Source: Oscillospiraceae bacterium | Lineage (GTDB): Bacteria > Bacillota > Clostridia > Oscillospirales > Ruminococcaceae | Assembly: GCA_017438745.1 (NCBI GenBank) | Contig: JAFRUS010000007.1 | Coordinates: 1-64,000 of the forward strand | Direction: 5' to 3' | Length of the DNA: 64,000 nt | Shown here: piece after piece, positions 35,315 through 44,111 of the stretch | Layout: the number at the start of each line of letters is the position of its first letter | Numbering within the stretch: position 1 is the first letter of the stretch | Made by a program: the position numbers and the translations under genes | The notes under the pieces: generated by a model | The model's database searches: none | What the model was told of the DNA's origin: nothing | Seen by the model: only the letters and a program-made list of their open reading frames with translations

Positions 35315-35869
35315 TCATATAAGCTCTGTAAGCGTTTTTACGAAGCTCTGCATGATAGAGAGATCAGTTAATGCATCACCTGTTTCAAGCGAATGGTTTG
35401 CATTCTCGTAGGTGTAGAGTGTATAGTCTTTTCCGAGAGTTTTCATGTATTCGTATGTCACTGAAGAATCGAGCCATGGATCTGCAAGGCCGTGGAATAT
35501 GGCGCCTTTGCATCCTCCGAGAAGTTTCAGAGTGTCTTCAACCGGTGTCATGGATATGTGGTAAACATCATTAAGTTTATGAGCGGATGTATATTCTGCA
35601 GCGAGAACGGAACCAAGGCTTTTGCCGGCGAAAACGACTTTTTCATACTGTGAAAAATCAGTCCCTTCAAGTTCAGCCCACACCTGATCGTGTGCCATTC
35701 CGTATGCACGGCTCATGGAATCCCTGTCGCCTCGTGTTACGTGCGGAAGGTTTTCGTATTTAACTTCCTTTATCTCATATCCTGCCGTCTTAAGTACCTT
35801 TTTAGTGTAGTAAAAAAGCGGTTTGTCCGAGTGGTATCCTATTCCCGGAAACAGTACTGCAAGTTTCAT
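35315..35869 (-). CDS. small alpha/beta hydrolase
   Basis: 184 residues, cytoplasmic. Short alpha/beta-hydrolase (dienelactone-hydrolase-like) with nucleophile elbow FAGKSLGSVLAAEY, acid in FHGLADPWLDSS, and His in YENANHSLETGD. The substrate is unknown; many such proteins are esterases or phospholipase-like. ATG with AAGGAA upstream. Alone on the minus strand between convergent secF and the divergent ABC genes. Confidence 0.85.
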   Translation of the reverse strand: MKLAVLFPGIGYHSDKPLFYYTKKVLKTAGYEIKEVKYENLPHVTRGDRDSMSRAYGMAHDQVWAELEGTDFSQYEKVVFAGKSLGSVLAAEYTSAHKLNDVYHISMTPVEDTLKLLGGCKGAIFHGLADPWLDSSVTYEYMKTLGKDYTLYTYENANHSLETGDALTDLSIMQSFVKTLTELI

Positions 35870-36003
35870 TCTGATTCATTCCTTTACTTTAATTTATAAT
35901 ATGATTATATCACGATATGGTCTTCTCTGCAAGACGGATCCGGTATTATCCGAATGCGGACCTGCGGGAAACTTATATTTTACGTTTTTAACGGGAAAGA
36001 TAT

Positions 36004-36032
36004 TTGACATTTAATATCAGTTTGTGTACAAT
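36004..36032 (+). promoter_or_regulatory. promoter of the ABC transporter pair
   Basis: TTGACA (36004-36009), 17 bp, TACAAT (36027-36032). Confidence 0.8.
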
Positions 36033-36098
36033 ATAGTTATAAATCCCTGCAGACAAATTTTATCGGTCAGGGATAAAAACGGGAATACGGAGATTACT

Positions 36099-37013
36099 AT
36101 GGATCATCTTATAGAAACAAACGAACTTACAAAGAACTACAGGGGAAAAGCCGCTGTGGATAAAGTTTCGCTTCATGTGAAAAAGGGCGAAATATACGGC
36201 CTTATCGGGAAAAACGGTGCCGGAAAAACTACCTGCATGAAGATGCTTGCGGGGCTGGTGCGTCCTGACGGCGGGGAGATAATAAAGCATCCGGGTAAAA
36301 ACGGAGCGCTTAAAACCGGATGCCTTATTGAAAATCCGGGGCTTTACTACGATATGACAGCGTATGAAAACCTTAAGTGCAAGTGCCTTCTCGAAGGCAG
36401 TTACAGTAAGGATTACGCTGATTCACTGCTTAAATTCGTTGACCTTGAAAACGTCGGCAAAAAGAAAGCCGGGCAGTTTTCACTGGGCATGAAACAGCGC
36501 CTCGGGATAGCGATGGCTCTGGCCGGAGACCCTGAGTTTCTCATACTCGACGAACCGATAAACGGTCTCGATCCGCAGGGAATACTGCAGATGCGTAATC
36601 TTTTTACAAAGCTCCGCGACGAGAAAAAAGTGACCATCATGATTTCGAGCCACATCTTAAGCGAGCTTGACAAGGTGGCCGATACGGTCGGTATAATCAA
36701 TAACGGAAGGCTCATCAGAGAGGTGGACGAGGAGATCCTCAGACTCGGCGCCTGTCTCGAAATAACCACGCCGGATGCGGATAAGGCGGCAGAGGCTCTG
36801 AAAAAAGCTTTTAATAACGAAATAAGGATGATCGGCGACAGGATCATACAGGTCTACGGCGCTGACAGTGATGATGAGATCATAGCTATAAACAAATGCG
36901 TGGCCGAAAGCGCGGGACTCATACAGTCCGGACGAAAAGGTTCCGATCTTGAATCGGTTTATATTGATATCATGGATGAGAACGGGGTGAAGAGTGATGA
37001 CAGGGCTGATTAA
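36099..37013 (+). CDS. ABC transporter ATP-binding protein (BcrA/bacitracin-export type)
   Basis: 305 residues. Walker A IGKNGAGKTT, signature FSLGMKQR, Walker B EFLILDEP, then H-loop ISSHILSEL; a C-terminal extension of about 80 residues is typical of the ABC-2 / bacitracin-resistance type. ATG at 36099 chosen for GGAG upstream and because the promoter -10 lies inside the longer frame from 36024. Works with the permease encoded next. Substrate unknown, perhaps a peptide antibiotic. Confidence 0.92.
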   Translation: MDHLIETNELTKNYRGKAAVDKVSLHVKKGEIYGLIGKNGAGKTTCMKMLAGLVRPDGGEIIKHPGKNGALKTGCLIENPGLYYDMTAYENLKCKCLLEGSYSKDYADSLLKFVDLENVGKKKAGQFSLGMKQRLGIAMALAGDPEFLILDEPINGLDPQGILQMRNLFTKLRDEKKVTIMISSHILSELDKVADTVGIINNGRLIREVDEEILRLGACLEITTPDADKAAEALKKAFNNEIRMIGDRIIQVYGADSDDEIIAINKCVAESAGLIQSGRKGSDLESVYIDIMDENGVKSDDRAD

Positions 37014-37755
37014 AATGTATCTTTACAGGATGTCACGGTCAGTAGGTCTCGTAATATCGCTGGCCATTTGCTGCCTGTGCGTGTTCATTCCTGCACTCGA
37101 GCATAAGATAAGCATACTGAGGTTTTTTATCGGTGATAACACATCCACTGTATCGACAGCGGCACTGCATGTGCTTACAGCCGGCGTGCCGTGTGCAGTT
37201 TGCGCAATATATCTCTCCGCAGTTTTCTCAGCTGACCATGCAAACGGGTTTATTAAAAATATAATCCCGGCGATAAAGCACAAGAGCACGGTCTTTACGG
37301 CACGTACGACGGTGACTGTACTGTTTGCTACAGTCGCATACCTGCTTGTATGTACGTTTTCAATTCTGTACTACGGCATAATTCAGGGTAAACCTGTCGG
37401 TCTGGAAGCATTATATATCAAGATGTTCATTCTGGTATATATAATGACTCTGGCTTTTCTCATGCTTCTCAACACTATGACGATATTCACAAGAGGCATG
37501 GTCATGGCTGTCATATTTGCAATATCATCAATGACCGGCTTTACCATGCTGCCTGTTTGTATAGGAGAAACCGTAATATTCGGAATAACCAATCCGAACC
37601 GTGAGGCAGTTGTCTATACCTATCTTGTTTCATACATGATGAAGAACATTTCGTATGAACTTAACACCGCCAGAGCGCTCGCCATGAGCGCGGTGTACAT
37701 CATCATATCCGTGGCAGTCAGCTTGTCTGTACTCAGCCTGAGGGATGAGAAATAA
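36997..37755 (+). CDS. ABC-2 type permease
   Basis: About 252 residues with six predicted membrane helices (roughly 15-40, 55-80, 105-130, 140-165, 170-190, 225-247), no clear sequence family beyond the ABC-2 membrane pattern. It overlaps the ATPase gene by 17 bp; ATG at 36997 follows GGGGTG at 7 nt (GTG at 36994 is an alternative). With the upstream ATPase it should form an exporter. Confidence 0.85.
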   Translation: MTGLIKMYLYRMSRSVGLVISLAICCLCVFIPALEHKISILRFFIGDNTSTVSTAALHVLTAGVPCAVCAIYLSAVFSADHANGFIKNIIPAIKHKSTVFTARTTVTVLFATVAYLLVCTFSILYYGIIQGKPVGLEALYIKMFILVYIMTLAFLMLLNTMTIFTRGMVMAVIFAISSMTGFTMLPVCIGETVIFGITNPNREAVVYTYLVSYMMKNISYELNTARALAMSAVYIIISVAVSLSVLSLRDEK

Positions 37756-37780
37756 GGAATTTGCAAAGAAATCACCAGAT

Positions 37781-37898
37781 AAAGGTAAAGTCAGGTCGTT
37801 CGACCTGCCTTTATTATTATTGTGCCGAAGGCACCACCATTTTAAATGAACGCCTTCGGCGTACTATTACCAGAAAAGACACCCGTGGGGTGCCTTTT
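37781..37898 (+). repeat. cluster of four short hairpins after the ABC genes
   Basis: In a row: an imperfect terminator-like stem around AGGTCGTTCGACCT (37781-37815), GTGCCGAAGGCAC (about 37821-37833), CGCCTTCGGCG (about 37851-37861) and AAAAGACACCC..GGGTGCCTTTT (37874-37898). The first acts as terminator; the rest resemble small dispersed REP-like hairpins. Confidence 0.6.
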
Positions 37899-37920
37899 GA
37901 ATAAGCTGTTTTATTGACCG

Positions 37921-38052
37921 GTACTTGAATGGTTGACAATTCTTTTTTTATGCATTTTCGAGCCTTCCGAGGCTCTTTTTTTATGCGGTTTTAGCTTCTC
38001 AGAGGTTCTTTTTTTATGCAAAAACAGCTTGACATAGGTTCTTTTTTTATGT
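37921..38052 (+). repeat. four tandem 33-bp degenerate repeats
   Basis: Units 37921-37953, 37954-37986, 37987-38019 and 38020-38052 are each exactly 33 bp and all end in TTCTTTTTTTATGC or a one- or two-base variant. Unit 2 is a perfect terminator (GAGCC/GGCTC then T7); unit 4 carries the TTGACA of the ATPase promoter. Confidence 0.85.
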
Positions 38053-38057
38053 ATAAT
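38029..38057 (+). promoter_or_regulatory. promoter of the DUF4143 ATPase gene
   Basis: TTGACA (38029-38034), 17 bp containing the T7 run of the last 33-bp repeat, TATAAT (38052-38057). Confidence 0.8.
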
Positions 38058-38087
38058 TAAATCAAAAATTATCCCGGAGGTGCGTAA

Positions 38088-39419
38088 ATGCTTAAACGAA
38101 AGATATATTCAGATCTTCTTGAATGGAAGAGTGCAAGAAGAAATGATAAGATCAGAAAATGTCTTCTTATCAGAGGCGCACGTCAGGTTGGTAAATCATT
38201 TATTGTTAAAGAATTCGGAAAAAATGAATATGATTCATTCGTTCATATAGATTTCTTTCGCAGACCGGAGTTAAGAGCAGTGTTTGACGGTGATCTTACG
38301 TCAGAAGAAATACTGAAAAGACTTACGGCAAATCTTCAGGATTTTCGTCTTATTCCGGGAAGCACGCTTATATTCCTTGATGAGATCCAGCGCTGCGGCA
38401 ATGCGCGTACTGCTGTAAAATTCCTTGCGGAAGATATGCGTTTTGATGTTATACTCTCCGGTTCACTTATGGGACTTACATACGGAGAGGATGACGATGA
38501 TGGTGTTGAAGTGCCTGAGTCTCTTCCGGTAGGATATGAAACTCAGCTTACTATGTATTCTCTTGATTTTGAGGAATTTCTGTGGGCAAACGGATACGGT
38601 GAGAACGCTGTGGATGTACTTCGTTCTTATTATCAGTCCGGGGAAACAGTCCCTGACAGTATACATAATAAATATACCGAACTTTTCCGTGAATTTATGG
38701 TGGTCGGAGGGATGCCTGAAGTCGTGGCCGATTTTACAGAGCATAAGGATTTTAACCGCGTTGACAGAATACAGAACGATATAATCTCGGAGTATCGTGA
38801 AGATATTTCAAAGCATGCCAGAGGACGTGAAAAACAGCTTGTTCGTATGTGTTATGATGCAGTTCCGAAACAGCTGGCGAAGGAACTTAAAAAATTTCAG
38901 TATTCTACGGTTGAAAAAGGACAGACACGCCGGAAATACGGCGGAAGCGTTCAGTGGCTCAGAGATTCTGAAATAGTCAATGCATGCTTTAATATACACG
39001 AACCGTATCTTCCGCTTATGGCAAATTCAAATGAGGATCAGTTCAAGCTGTACATCAATGATACAGGACTGCTTTGCTGCATGTACGGGTTTGAAACCAA
39101 GCTTGCACTGCTTAACGGAAATCTCAGAGGCAATGCCTGCGGAGGTATTTACGAGAATATAATCGCAGAATCTTTATTAAAACGGGGCTATAAGCTCTAT
39201 TATTACAAGCCGGATAATGATCATGAAATAGAATTTCTTATTGAAAAGAACGGTGAAGTTGTTCCGGTCGAGGTTAAAGCGACCAATAATGCTACAGTAT
39301 CACTCAATAATTTTATAAACGATTTTGCACCGTCTGTGGCTTATAAGCTTATCGGAGGCAAAAACGGTAAAGCGGAAACCAAGGTCACGCTGCCGCATTA
39401 TTTCGTTATTTTTATATGA
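38088..39419 (+). CDS. AAA ATPase with DUF4143 C-terminal domain
   Basis: 443 residues. N-terminal P-loop (LLIRGARQVGKSFIVKEF), Walker B (STLIFLDEIQRC), sensor region DVILSGSLMGL, and the C-terminal DUF4143 nuclease-like domain (FKLYINDTGLLCCMYG ... DNDHEIEFLIEKNGEVVPVEVKATNNA), where E-x-E-V-K is a PD-(D/E)XK-like active site. Family members are widespread, often multicopy in gut Firmicutes, with an unproven role in defence or DNA repair. ATG with GGAGG. It has its own promoter and terminator. Confidence 0.92.
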   Translation: MLKRKIYSDLLEWKSARRNDKIRKCLLIRGARQVGKSFIVKEFGKNEYDSFVHIDFFRRPELRAVFDGDLTSEEILKRLTANLQDFRLIPGSTLIFLDEIQRCGNARTAVKFLAEDMRFDVILSGSLMGLTYGEDDDDGVEVPESLPVGYETQLTMYSLDFEEFLWANGYGENAVDVLRSYYQSGETVPDSIHNKYTELFREFMVVGGMPEVVADFTEHKDFNRVDRIQNDIISEYREDISKHARGREKQLVRMCYDAVPKQLAKELKKFQYSTVEKGQTRRKYGGSVQWLRDSEIVNACFNIHEPYLPLMANSNEDQFKLYINDTGLLCCMYGFETKLALLNGNLRGNACGGIYENIIAESLLKRGYKLYYYKPDNDHEIEFLIEKNGEVVPVEVKATNNATVSLNNFINDFAPSVAYKLIGGKNGKAETKVTLPHYFVIFI

Positions 39420-39459
39420 TCACATTACTGTTTAGGCGGATTGAACGTAAATACACGAA

Positions 39460-39490
39460 AAAACCGCCTTGTAATAACAGGCGGTTTTGT
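39460..39490 (+). terminator. intrinsic terminator after the ATPase
   Basis: AAAACCGCCT / AGGCGGTTTT stem (39460-39469 / 39479-39488). A TATAAT follows at about 39493, likely the -10 of the next gene. Confidence 0.85.
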
Positions 39491-39535
39491 GATATAATAA
39501 TACATATCGATCATCGGAAGGAGTTTTAACCACCA

Positions 39536-40342
39536 ATGAAAGCAGGGACATCGACAGCCTGCCTTTATCCGGAATTACTTGAGAAAGCACTGGCCGAACT
39601 CATGGAAAACGGCATTAAAACTGCTGAGATATTTGTCAACACCCATTGTGAAGTAATGCCGGAATTTACAGAAATACTTGCAGATATCATTTCGCAGAAC
39701 GGAGCGAAATGTGTAGCCTATCACCCTTATACCTGCCCGATAGAACCGATGATGTTCTTTTCCGGATATGACCGCAGGGTGAAGGATATGCTTGATTACC
39801 ATAAATATTACTTCGAAGCCATGAACCGCCTCGGAGCGCGTATCTTCGTCCTGCACGGAAATATGAACGTGGTGGCGGTAAATGAGGACTTCTACTTTGA
39901 GATATTTTCCGAACTCGCCGATGCGGCGGCTCAGTACGGTATAACCGTTGCCCAGGAAAACGTGGCAAGATGCCAGAGCCACAGTCTTGATTTCATGAAG
40001 CATATGTCCGATGCCCTCGGCGACCGTGCGAAGTTCGTTCTCGATATAAAACAGGCAGTCCGTGCTCATGAAGATCCGCTTGAAATCGCAAGAACTCTCG
40101 GCAACAGGATCATCCACGTCCACATGAGCGACAACAGCGCATATTCCGACTGCCTTGCTCCAGGAACAGGTACCTTTGACATCTACGGACTTCTGAAGGA
40201 GCTGTACCTCAGAGGATTTGACGGAGCGGTCATAACAGAACTTTACAGAAACAATTTCGGCAGCGTTTCCGACCTTATCAACAGCTGCCGTTATATAGAA
40301 AACATTATCAAAAGGATAGAAAGTGAGAAAATAAAACTATGA
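39536..40342 (+). CDS. TIM-barrel sugar phosphate isomerase/epimerase family protein
   Basis: 268 residues. Xylose-isomerase-like (AP endonuclease 2) fold with metal-binding residues in VAQENVARCQ, FVLDIKQAVRAHED, HVHMSDNSA and ITELYRNNF. Substrate not predictable. ATG with AAGGAG at a somewhat long 12 nt. The stop overlaps nrdR (ATGA), an odd pairing that may be only translational coupling. Confidence 0.85.
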   Translation: MKAGTSTACLYPELLEKALAELMENGIKTAEIFVNTHCEVMPEFTEILADIISQNGAKCVAYHPYTCPIEPMMFFSGYDRRVKDMLDYHKYYFEAMNRLGARIFVLHGNMNVVAVNEDFYFEIFSELADAAAQYGITVAQENVARCQSHSLDFMKHMSDALGDRAKFVLDIKQAVRAHEDPLEIARTLGNRIIHVHMSDNSAYSDCLAPGTGTFDIYGLLKELYLRGFDGAVITELYRNNFGSVSDLINSCRYIENIIKRIESEKIKL

Positions 40343-40785
40343 AATGCCCATACTGCGGATTTGCGGACACAAAAGTCCTTGACTCCCGTTCGCTTGAAAA
40401 GAAAAAGAGAAGAAGACGTGAGTGCCCGAGCTGTTTAAAAAGGTTTACAACCTACGAAGTCCTTGATGTGCCGCTTCTTATGGTTAAGAAAAAGGACGGA
40501 TCATTCGAGCCGTTTGACAAGAACAAGCTTATCAAGGGAATCTACAGCGCCATCAAAAAACGTCCGGTAAGCGTTGAGGATGTCACAAAGATCGTAAGCG
40601 ACATAGAAACATCGTTCGCCAACGACATGAAGAATCAGATCACCACGACCGAAATAGGCGACATCGTCCTCGAAAAGATGAAAGACCTCGACGCAATAGC
40701 CTACATCAGGTTTGCATCGGTTTACAAGGAGTTTACCGACAAGGAAAGCTTCATAAAGATAATTTCAGAACTTGATACAAAGTGA
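40339..40785 (+). CDS. nrdR: transcriptional repressor NrdR
   Basis: 148 residues. Zinc ribbon (CPYCG ... CPSC), then an ATP-cone (MVKKKDGSFEPFDKNKLIKGI). Represses ribonucleotide reductase genes when dATP is high. No nrd gene lies in the window. Coupled to the isomerase-like gene by a 4-bp overlap. Confidence 0.97.
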   Translation: MKCPYCGFADTKVLDSRSLEKKKRRRRECPSCLKRFTTYEVLDVPLLMVKKKDGSFEPFDKNKLIKGIYSAIKKRPVSVEDVTKIVSDIETSFANDMKNQITTTEIGDIVLEKMKDLDAIAYIRFASVYKEFTDKESFIKIISELDTK

Positions 40786-40792
40786 AAAGGTG

Positions 40793-40845
40793 ATTGCCGC
40801 CCTATGGGCGGCAATAATTATATATCCGCTGCTATGCAGCGGATA
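40793..40845 (+). repeat. two adjacent perfect 10-bp hairpins with TAT loops
   Basis: ATTGCCGCCC tat GGGCGGCAAT (40793-40815) and TATCCGCTGC tat GCAGCGGATA (40823-40845). Both have identical triloops. No T tract follows, so they resemble small REP-like or mRNA-end elements more than terminators. Confidence 0.75.
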
Positions 40846-40917
40846 CCATTTATGAGTACGTGCCCAAAAATATTTCCCTCCGAATTTAGCATAATTTCTC
40901 AATAATATTCCATATCT

Positions 40918-40967
40918 TAGTAGAAAAAATACCTCTTAGGGCATTTCGGTGACCTCTTAGGGCGAAA
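40918..40967 (+). promoter_or_regulatory. tandem 16-bp activator-type boxes, copy 2
   Basis: ACCTCTTAGGGCATTT (40931-40946) and ACCTCTTAGGGCGAAA (40952-40967), 21 bp apart, preceded by TAGTAGAAAAAAT. The outer box differs in its last four bases. It ends 3 bp before the -35 at 40971. Confidence 0.8.
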
Positions 40968-40970
40968 GTA

Positions 40971-40999
40971 TTTACAATCGGATATTTATATGATACCAT
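40971..40999 (+). promoter_or_regulatory. weak promoter under the tandem boxes (Rpn gene)
   Basis: TTTACA (40971-40976), 17 bp, TACCAT (40994-40999). The poor -10 fits an activator-dependent promoter. Confidence 0.6.
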
Positions 41000-41026
41000 G
41001 TAGATGCCATGGTAAATAAAACTATT

Positions 41027-41052
41027 GTATAGCACATCCGGATGTGCTATAC
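41027..41052 (+). promoter_or_regulatory. 26-bp perfect palindrome in the Rpn gene leader
   Basis: GTATAGCACATCC and its exact complement with no central gap, ending 4 bp before AAGGAGG. As RNA it forms a hairpin abutting the ribosome site; as DNA it could be a repressor operator. Confidence 0.75.
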
Positions 41053-41065
41053 TTAAGGAGGAAGA

Positions 41066-42040
41066 ATGTCCGATATTTATGACAACACGCTTCGTTCGAT
41101 AATCAATGACTGCAGCCGCTTTGTACTGCCGTTTATCAATGAAGCGTGCGGAGAACATTACACCGGTAATGAAAAGATAGTATTTCACCCGAATGAGCAC
41201 ATAATCACCAGATCGGATGAAAACAGCGACAAGAGGATCACCGATACCTGCTTTACGGTTATAAGCGGAGATAGTACCGAAAAGAAGTATCATCTGGAAT
41301 GTGAAAGCGGAGAGTACAGCAGCAGTATGCTGATACGGCTGTTCGAATATGACGCACAGATAGCTCTTGATCAGAGAAAACTCGGCAAAACAGAGATCAT
41401 AGTAACATTTCCGCATACAGCGGTTCTGTATCTGAAAAACAGAGGAACTATCCCACGTGAAATGAAAGTAACGATCGGAGTGCCTGACGGCCGGAAGGTA
41501 AGCTATACGGTTCCGGTTATCAGAATGCGTGACTATAATGCGAAGGAACTGTTTGAAAAGAAGCTGTATCTGATGCTGCCGTTTTATCTTTTCAATTACA
41601 GAAACAAGTTTGACAAATGCAATAAAGATCCGGAAGAACTGAAGAAGCTTCTGGATGAGATACAGTATGTGGCAGATAATCTGAAAAAGCTTGCAGCATC
41701 AGGAGAGCTTGATCCGTTTGAAGCGAAAACGATAGCGGAGCTGATGAGAACAGTAACAGATGCGTTTGCAAAGAAGTACGGCAAAGTAAAAAAAGGAGTT
41801 GATGACATCATGCGCGGACCAGTGATAGAAACGGAAGCGAGAAGAATACTGAACGAAGGAATAGCGCTCGGTGAAGCACGTGGCATAACTCTTGGCGAAA
41901 CAAGAGGCGAGACAAAGGCAAGGATGAATTTTGTCAGAACTATGCTTTACAAGAATTTTTCAGATGATGTTATCATCGAATGCAGTGGAATTTCCAGTGA
42001 AGAACTTAAAAGGATCAAATCGGAACTCCTGAAAAGCTGA
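41066..42040 (+). CDS. Rpn-family / PD-(D/E)XK nuclease-like protein
   Basis: 324 residues, cytoplasmic. An N-terminal PD-(D/E)XK core can be traced: RITDTCFTVI (acid), YHLECESGEYSSSMLIRLFEYD (E-x-E/S variant), followed by helices, and a C-terminal charged repeat with LGEARGITLGETRGETKARM as in Rpn-type recombination-promoting nucleases. Those proteins are widespread and multicopy in gut bacteria with poorly known roles. ATG with AAGGAGG. It is one of three genes under the tandem-box promoter, and its leader contains a 26-bp palindrome. Confidence 0.8.
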   Translation: MSDIYDNTLRSIINDCSRFVLPFINEACGEHYTGNEKIVFHPNEHIITRSDENSDKRITDTCFTVISGDSTEKKYHLECESGEYSSSMLIRLFEYDAQIALDQRKLGKTEIIVTFPHTAVLYLKNRGTIPREMKVTIGVPDGRKVSYTVPVIRMRDYNAKELFEKKLYLMLPFYLFNYRNKFDKCNKDPEELKKLLDEIQYVADNLKKLAASGELDPFEAKTIAELMRTVTDAFAKKYGKVKKGVDDIMRGPVIETEARRILNEGIALGEARGITLGETRGETKARMNFVRTMLYKNFSDDVIIECSGISSEELKRIKSELLKS

Positions 42041-42067
42041 AAATAACTATACTTTATCGCAAGACAG

Positions 42068-42102
42068 CAGTACCACTGAAATTATGTGGTACTGTTTTTT
42101 TT
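42068..42102 (+). terminator. intrinsic terminator after the Rpn gene
   Basis: CAGTACCAC / GTGGTACTG stem (42068-42076 / 42086-42094) then eight T. Confidence 0.9.
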
Positions 42103-42391
42103 GCTGTGCAGTAATTTTTAAACACAGAAAAGACTGCCGCAAAAGTGGTCTCTTTTAATTTGATTTGGTCGAATACACGGTGCAAAAAGGTAATGTTTCA
42201 CAGTTTGTTTCATCGAAATCATTGATAATCTGTATTTTTTGATGAATTTAAAATTAATTCAAATTTCTATGGATTTTCTGTGAAATTTATGCTATTATAT
42301 TTCTATAAATTATTATATAGAAACACCGAATAAAAAGGTGATTTCATAAAAAATAATAATTGGGTAAAACAAAAAATAGGAGGTACGTAGT
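42103..42391. other. AT-rich intergenic stretch without a recognised gene
   Basis: No gene is supported. The stretch has AT-rich direct and inverted words around 42220-42300 and a TATTATAT near 42295 that may be the -10 of the following gene; a clear -35 is not seen. Confidence 0.5.
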
Positions 42392-42772
42392 ATGGACGGT
42401 ATTTATAACTCACTTCAGATGGAAGAGATCACAGATCAGTATGATCCGGCAGAGATGGAACAGCAGAAAGGCTTAGCTATTGTAGCATTCCTTCTTCCAT
42501 TCCTTTTCTTCATTCCTATCACATCAAATAAGGACTCACTTTATGCTAAGGCAGTTGGAAACCAGTCACTCACAATATGCGCAGCTGAAATCGTGATCTG
42601 GGTACTGAGAATGATTCTTGGCGGTATTCCTGTGCTTGGTAAAATATTAGGCTTGGTATTAGGCTTAGTTTCTCTTGCGCTGTTTGTACTTCAGATTCTT
42701 AAGATCGTTGATGCTGTAAACGGCAAGATGAGAAAAATGCCATTCGGTTTCGAGATCAGCGCATTCAAGTGA
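42392..42772 (+). CDS. DUF4870-like small membrane protein
   Basis: 126 residues. Three hydrophobic segments (about 28-48, 55-80, 84-108) in the DUF4870 pattern (GLAIVAFLLPFLFFIP...FAKAVGNQSL-like...VLQILKIVDAVNGK). Function unknown. ATG after an ideal AGGAGG. Monocistronic, flanked by terminators. Confidence 0.82.
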   Translation: MDGIYNSLQMEEITDQYDPAEMEQQKGLAIVAFLLPFLFFIPITSNKDSLYAKAVGNQSLTICAAEIVIWVLRMILGGIPVLGKILGLVLGLVSLALFVLQILKIVDAVNGKMRKMPFGFEISAFK

Positions 42773-42801
42773 TTTAAGATCATCTAATTAAATCAAAAAT
42801 T

Positions 42802-42835
42802 AACAGGCGGTCAGCTTAAGGCCGCCTGTTTTGAT
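42802..42835 (+). terminator. intrinsic terminator
   Basis: AACAGGCGG / CCGCCTGTT stem (42802-42810 / 42822-42830) with TTTTG. Confidence 0.85.
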
Positions 42836-42921
42836 GTCATAAAGCTGTCTGCCGGAATGCTGCGTGTGCGGCGAAATATGTTCGGTGACCGCAAAAAAAA
42901 TCATTATGTAAGGAGTTCAAA

Positions 42922-43929
42922 ATGAACGAAGCAAGACTTATAAACTTCAACGGCACTCCGTGTGTTGAACTTACAGCCGGCGGTTATACAGCACTCATCG
43001 CTTATGAGATCGGCTGTAATGTTATCCGTCTCAGAAACACTGAACATTCAGTTGAATTTTTCAGATTCAAGGCCGACAATCCGGCTGAGACAATTATAAA
43101 CTCACCTGAAGTCTGGGGAATGCCTACACTTTATTTCCCTAACAGACTTGCCGACGGTATTCTTAAGACATCTGACGCTGAGTACCACTGGCCGGTGAAT
43201 GAAAAGAACCACTACAACAACCACATCCACGGTTTCCTTCACAAGAGAGTACATTCCGTTGAGGAGTACAACCACGATGAAGACAGTGCATGGGTAAAGA
43301 CAAAGTTCGTTTTCGACAGCAACGATGAATTCTACCAGTACTTCCCGGTTGATTTCACAGTTGAATACACATTCACTCTTTCAGCAGACGGCCTTAAGCA
43401 GGATATCAAATTCACAAACAACTCTGAAAAGGTTCTTCCGATTTCTATCGGTTCACACACAGCAATGCAGGCTCCTTTTGTAGATGAGGCTAAGCTTGCT
43501 GACATTCGTCTTCAGGTACCAGCCATGATGAGATGCGAACTCAACGAAAGATGCCTTCCGACAGAAGATCTTCTCGATCTTTCCGACTGGGACAAGGAAT
43601 ATGTTGACGGCACAAAGGTACCGGTACTCCAGAACCTCGATAACGATATGTACGCTGCCGGCAGACTTAAGCTTGACGGAAAGCCGTTCAGCGGCATCAT
43701 CGCCGAGGACCGTGCAAGCGGAATAAAGATCTGCTACGAAGTTTCCGATGAATACCGCTTCTGGATCATCTGGAATGACCAGGGCTTCAACGGCTATTTC
43801 TGTCCGGAACCGATGACTGCAATGATCAACGCTCCGAACCTTTCACTCTCACCATCTGTAAGCGGATACAGAGAGATAATCAAGGGCCAGACTTTCGAGT
43901 GCTCACAGCATTTCTTTGTAGCTCTCTGA
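42922..43929 (+). CDS. aldose epimerase family protein
   Basis: 335 residues. Galactose mutarotase-like beta-sandwich; conserved HIHGFLHKR, SIGSHTAMQAPF and PEPMTAMINAPN. Interconverts alpha and beta anomers of hexoses. It precedes the cellobiose phosphorylase gene, so it may act on glucose or related sugars made by phosphorolysis (inference). ATG with AAGGAG. Confidence 0.9.
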   Translation: MNEARLINFNGTPCVELTAGGYTALIAYEIGCNVIRLRNTEHSVEFFRFKADNPAETIINSPEVWGMPTLYFPNRLADGILKTSDAEYHWPVNEKNHYNNHIHGFLHKRVHSVEEYNHDEDSAWVKTKFVFDSNDEFYQYFPVDFTVEYTFTLSADGLKQDIKFTNNSEKVLPISIGSHTAMQAPFVDEAKLADIRLQVPAMMRCELNERCLPTEDLLDLSDWDKEYVDGTKVPVLQNLDNDMYAAGRLKLDGKPFSGIIAEDRASGIKICYEVSDEYRFWIIWNDQGFNGYFCPEPMTAMINAPNLSLSPSVSGYREIIKGQTFECSQHFFVAL

Positions 43930-43959
43930 TAAGGTTTTACCGTAAACTGTAAATGATTC

Positions 43960-44003
43960 ATATAGTGCAGGTCTTAAAATATCCGACTTGCACTATATTT
44001 TAT
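43960..44003 (+). terminator. terminator between aldose epimerase and GH94 genes
   Basis: 14-bp stem with one G-T pair (43960-43973 / 43985-43998) followed by TTTTATT. Confidence 0.8.
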
Positions 44004-44011
44004 TAAATCAC

Positions 44012-44040
44012 TTGAAAAACAATAGAAAATATGATATAAT
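44012..44040 (+). promoter_or_regulatory. promoter of the GH94 gene
   Basis: TTGAAA (44012-44017), 17 bp, TATAAT (44035-44040). Confidence 0.8.
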
Positions 44041-44111
44041 CACTTTAACCGTTTTGATAAGTTTCACAAAACACAAAATGAAATAAAATATAATAAAAAA
44101 GGAGTTTTCTT

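Noticed and set aside
37921..38052. Possible CRISPR array (four 33-bp periods)
   Set aside because: There are no unique spacers; the whole 33-bp unit repeats in degenerate form, and no cas genes are near.
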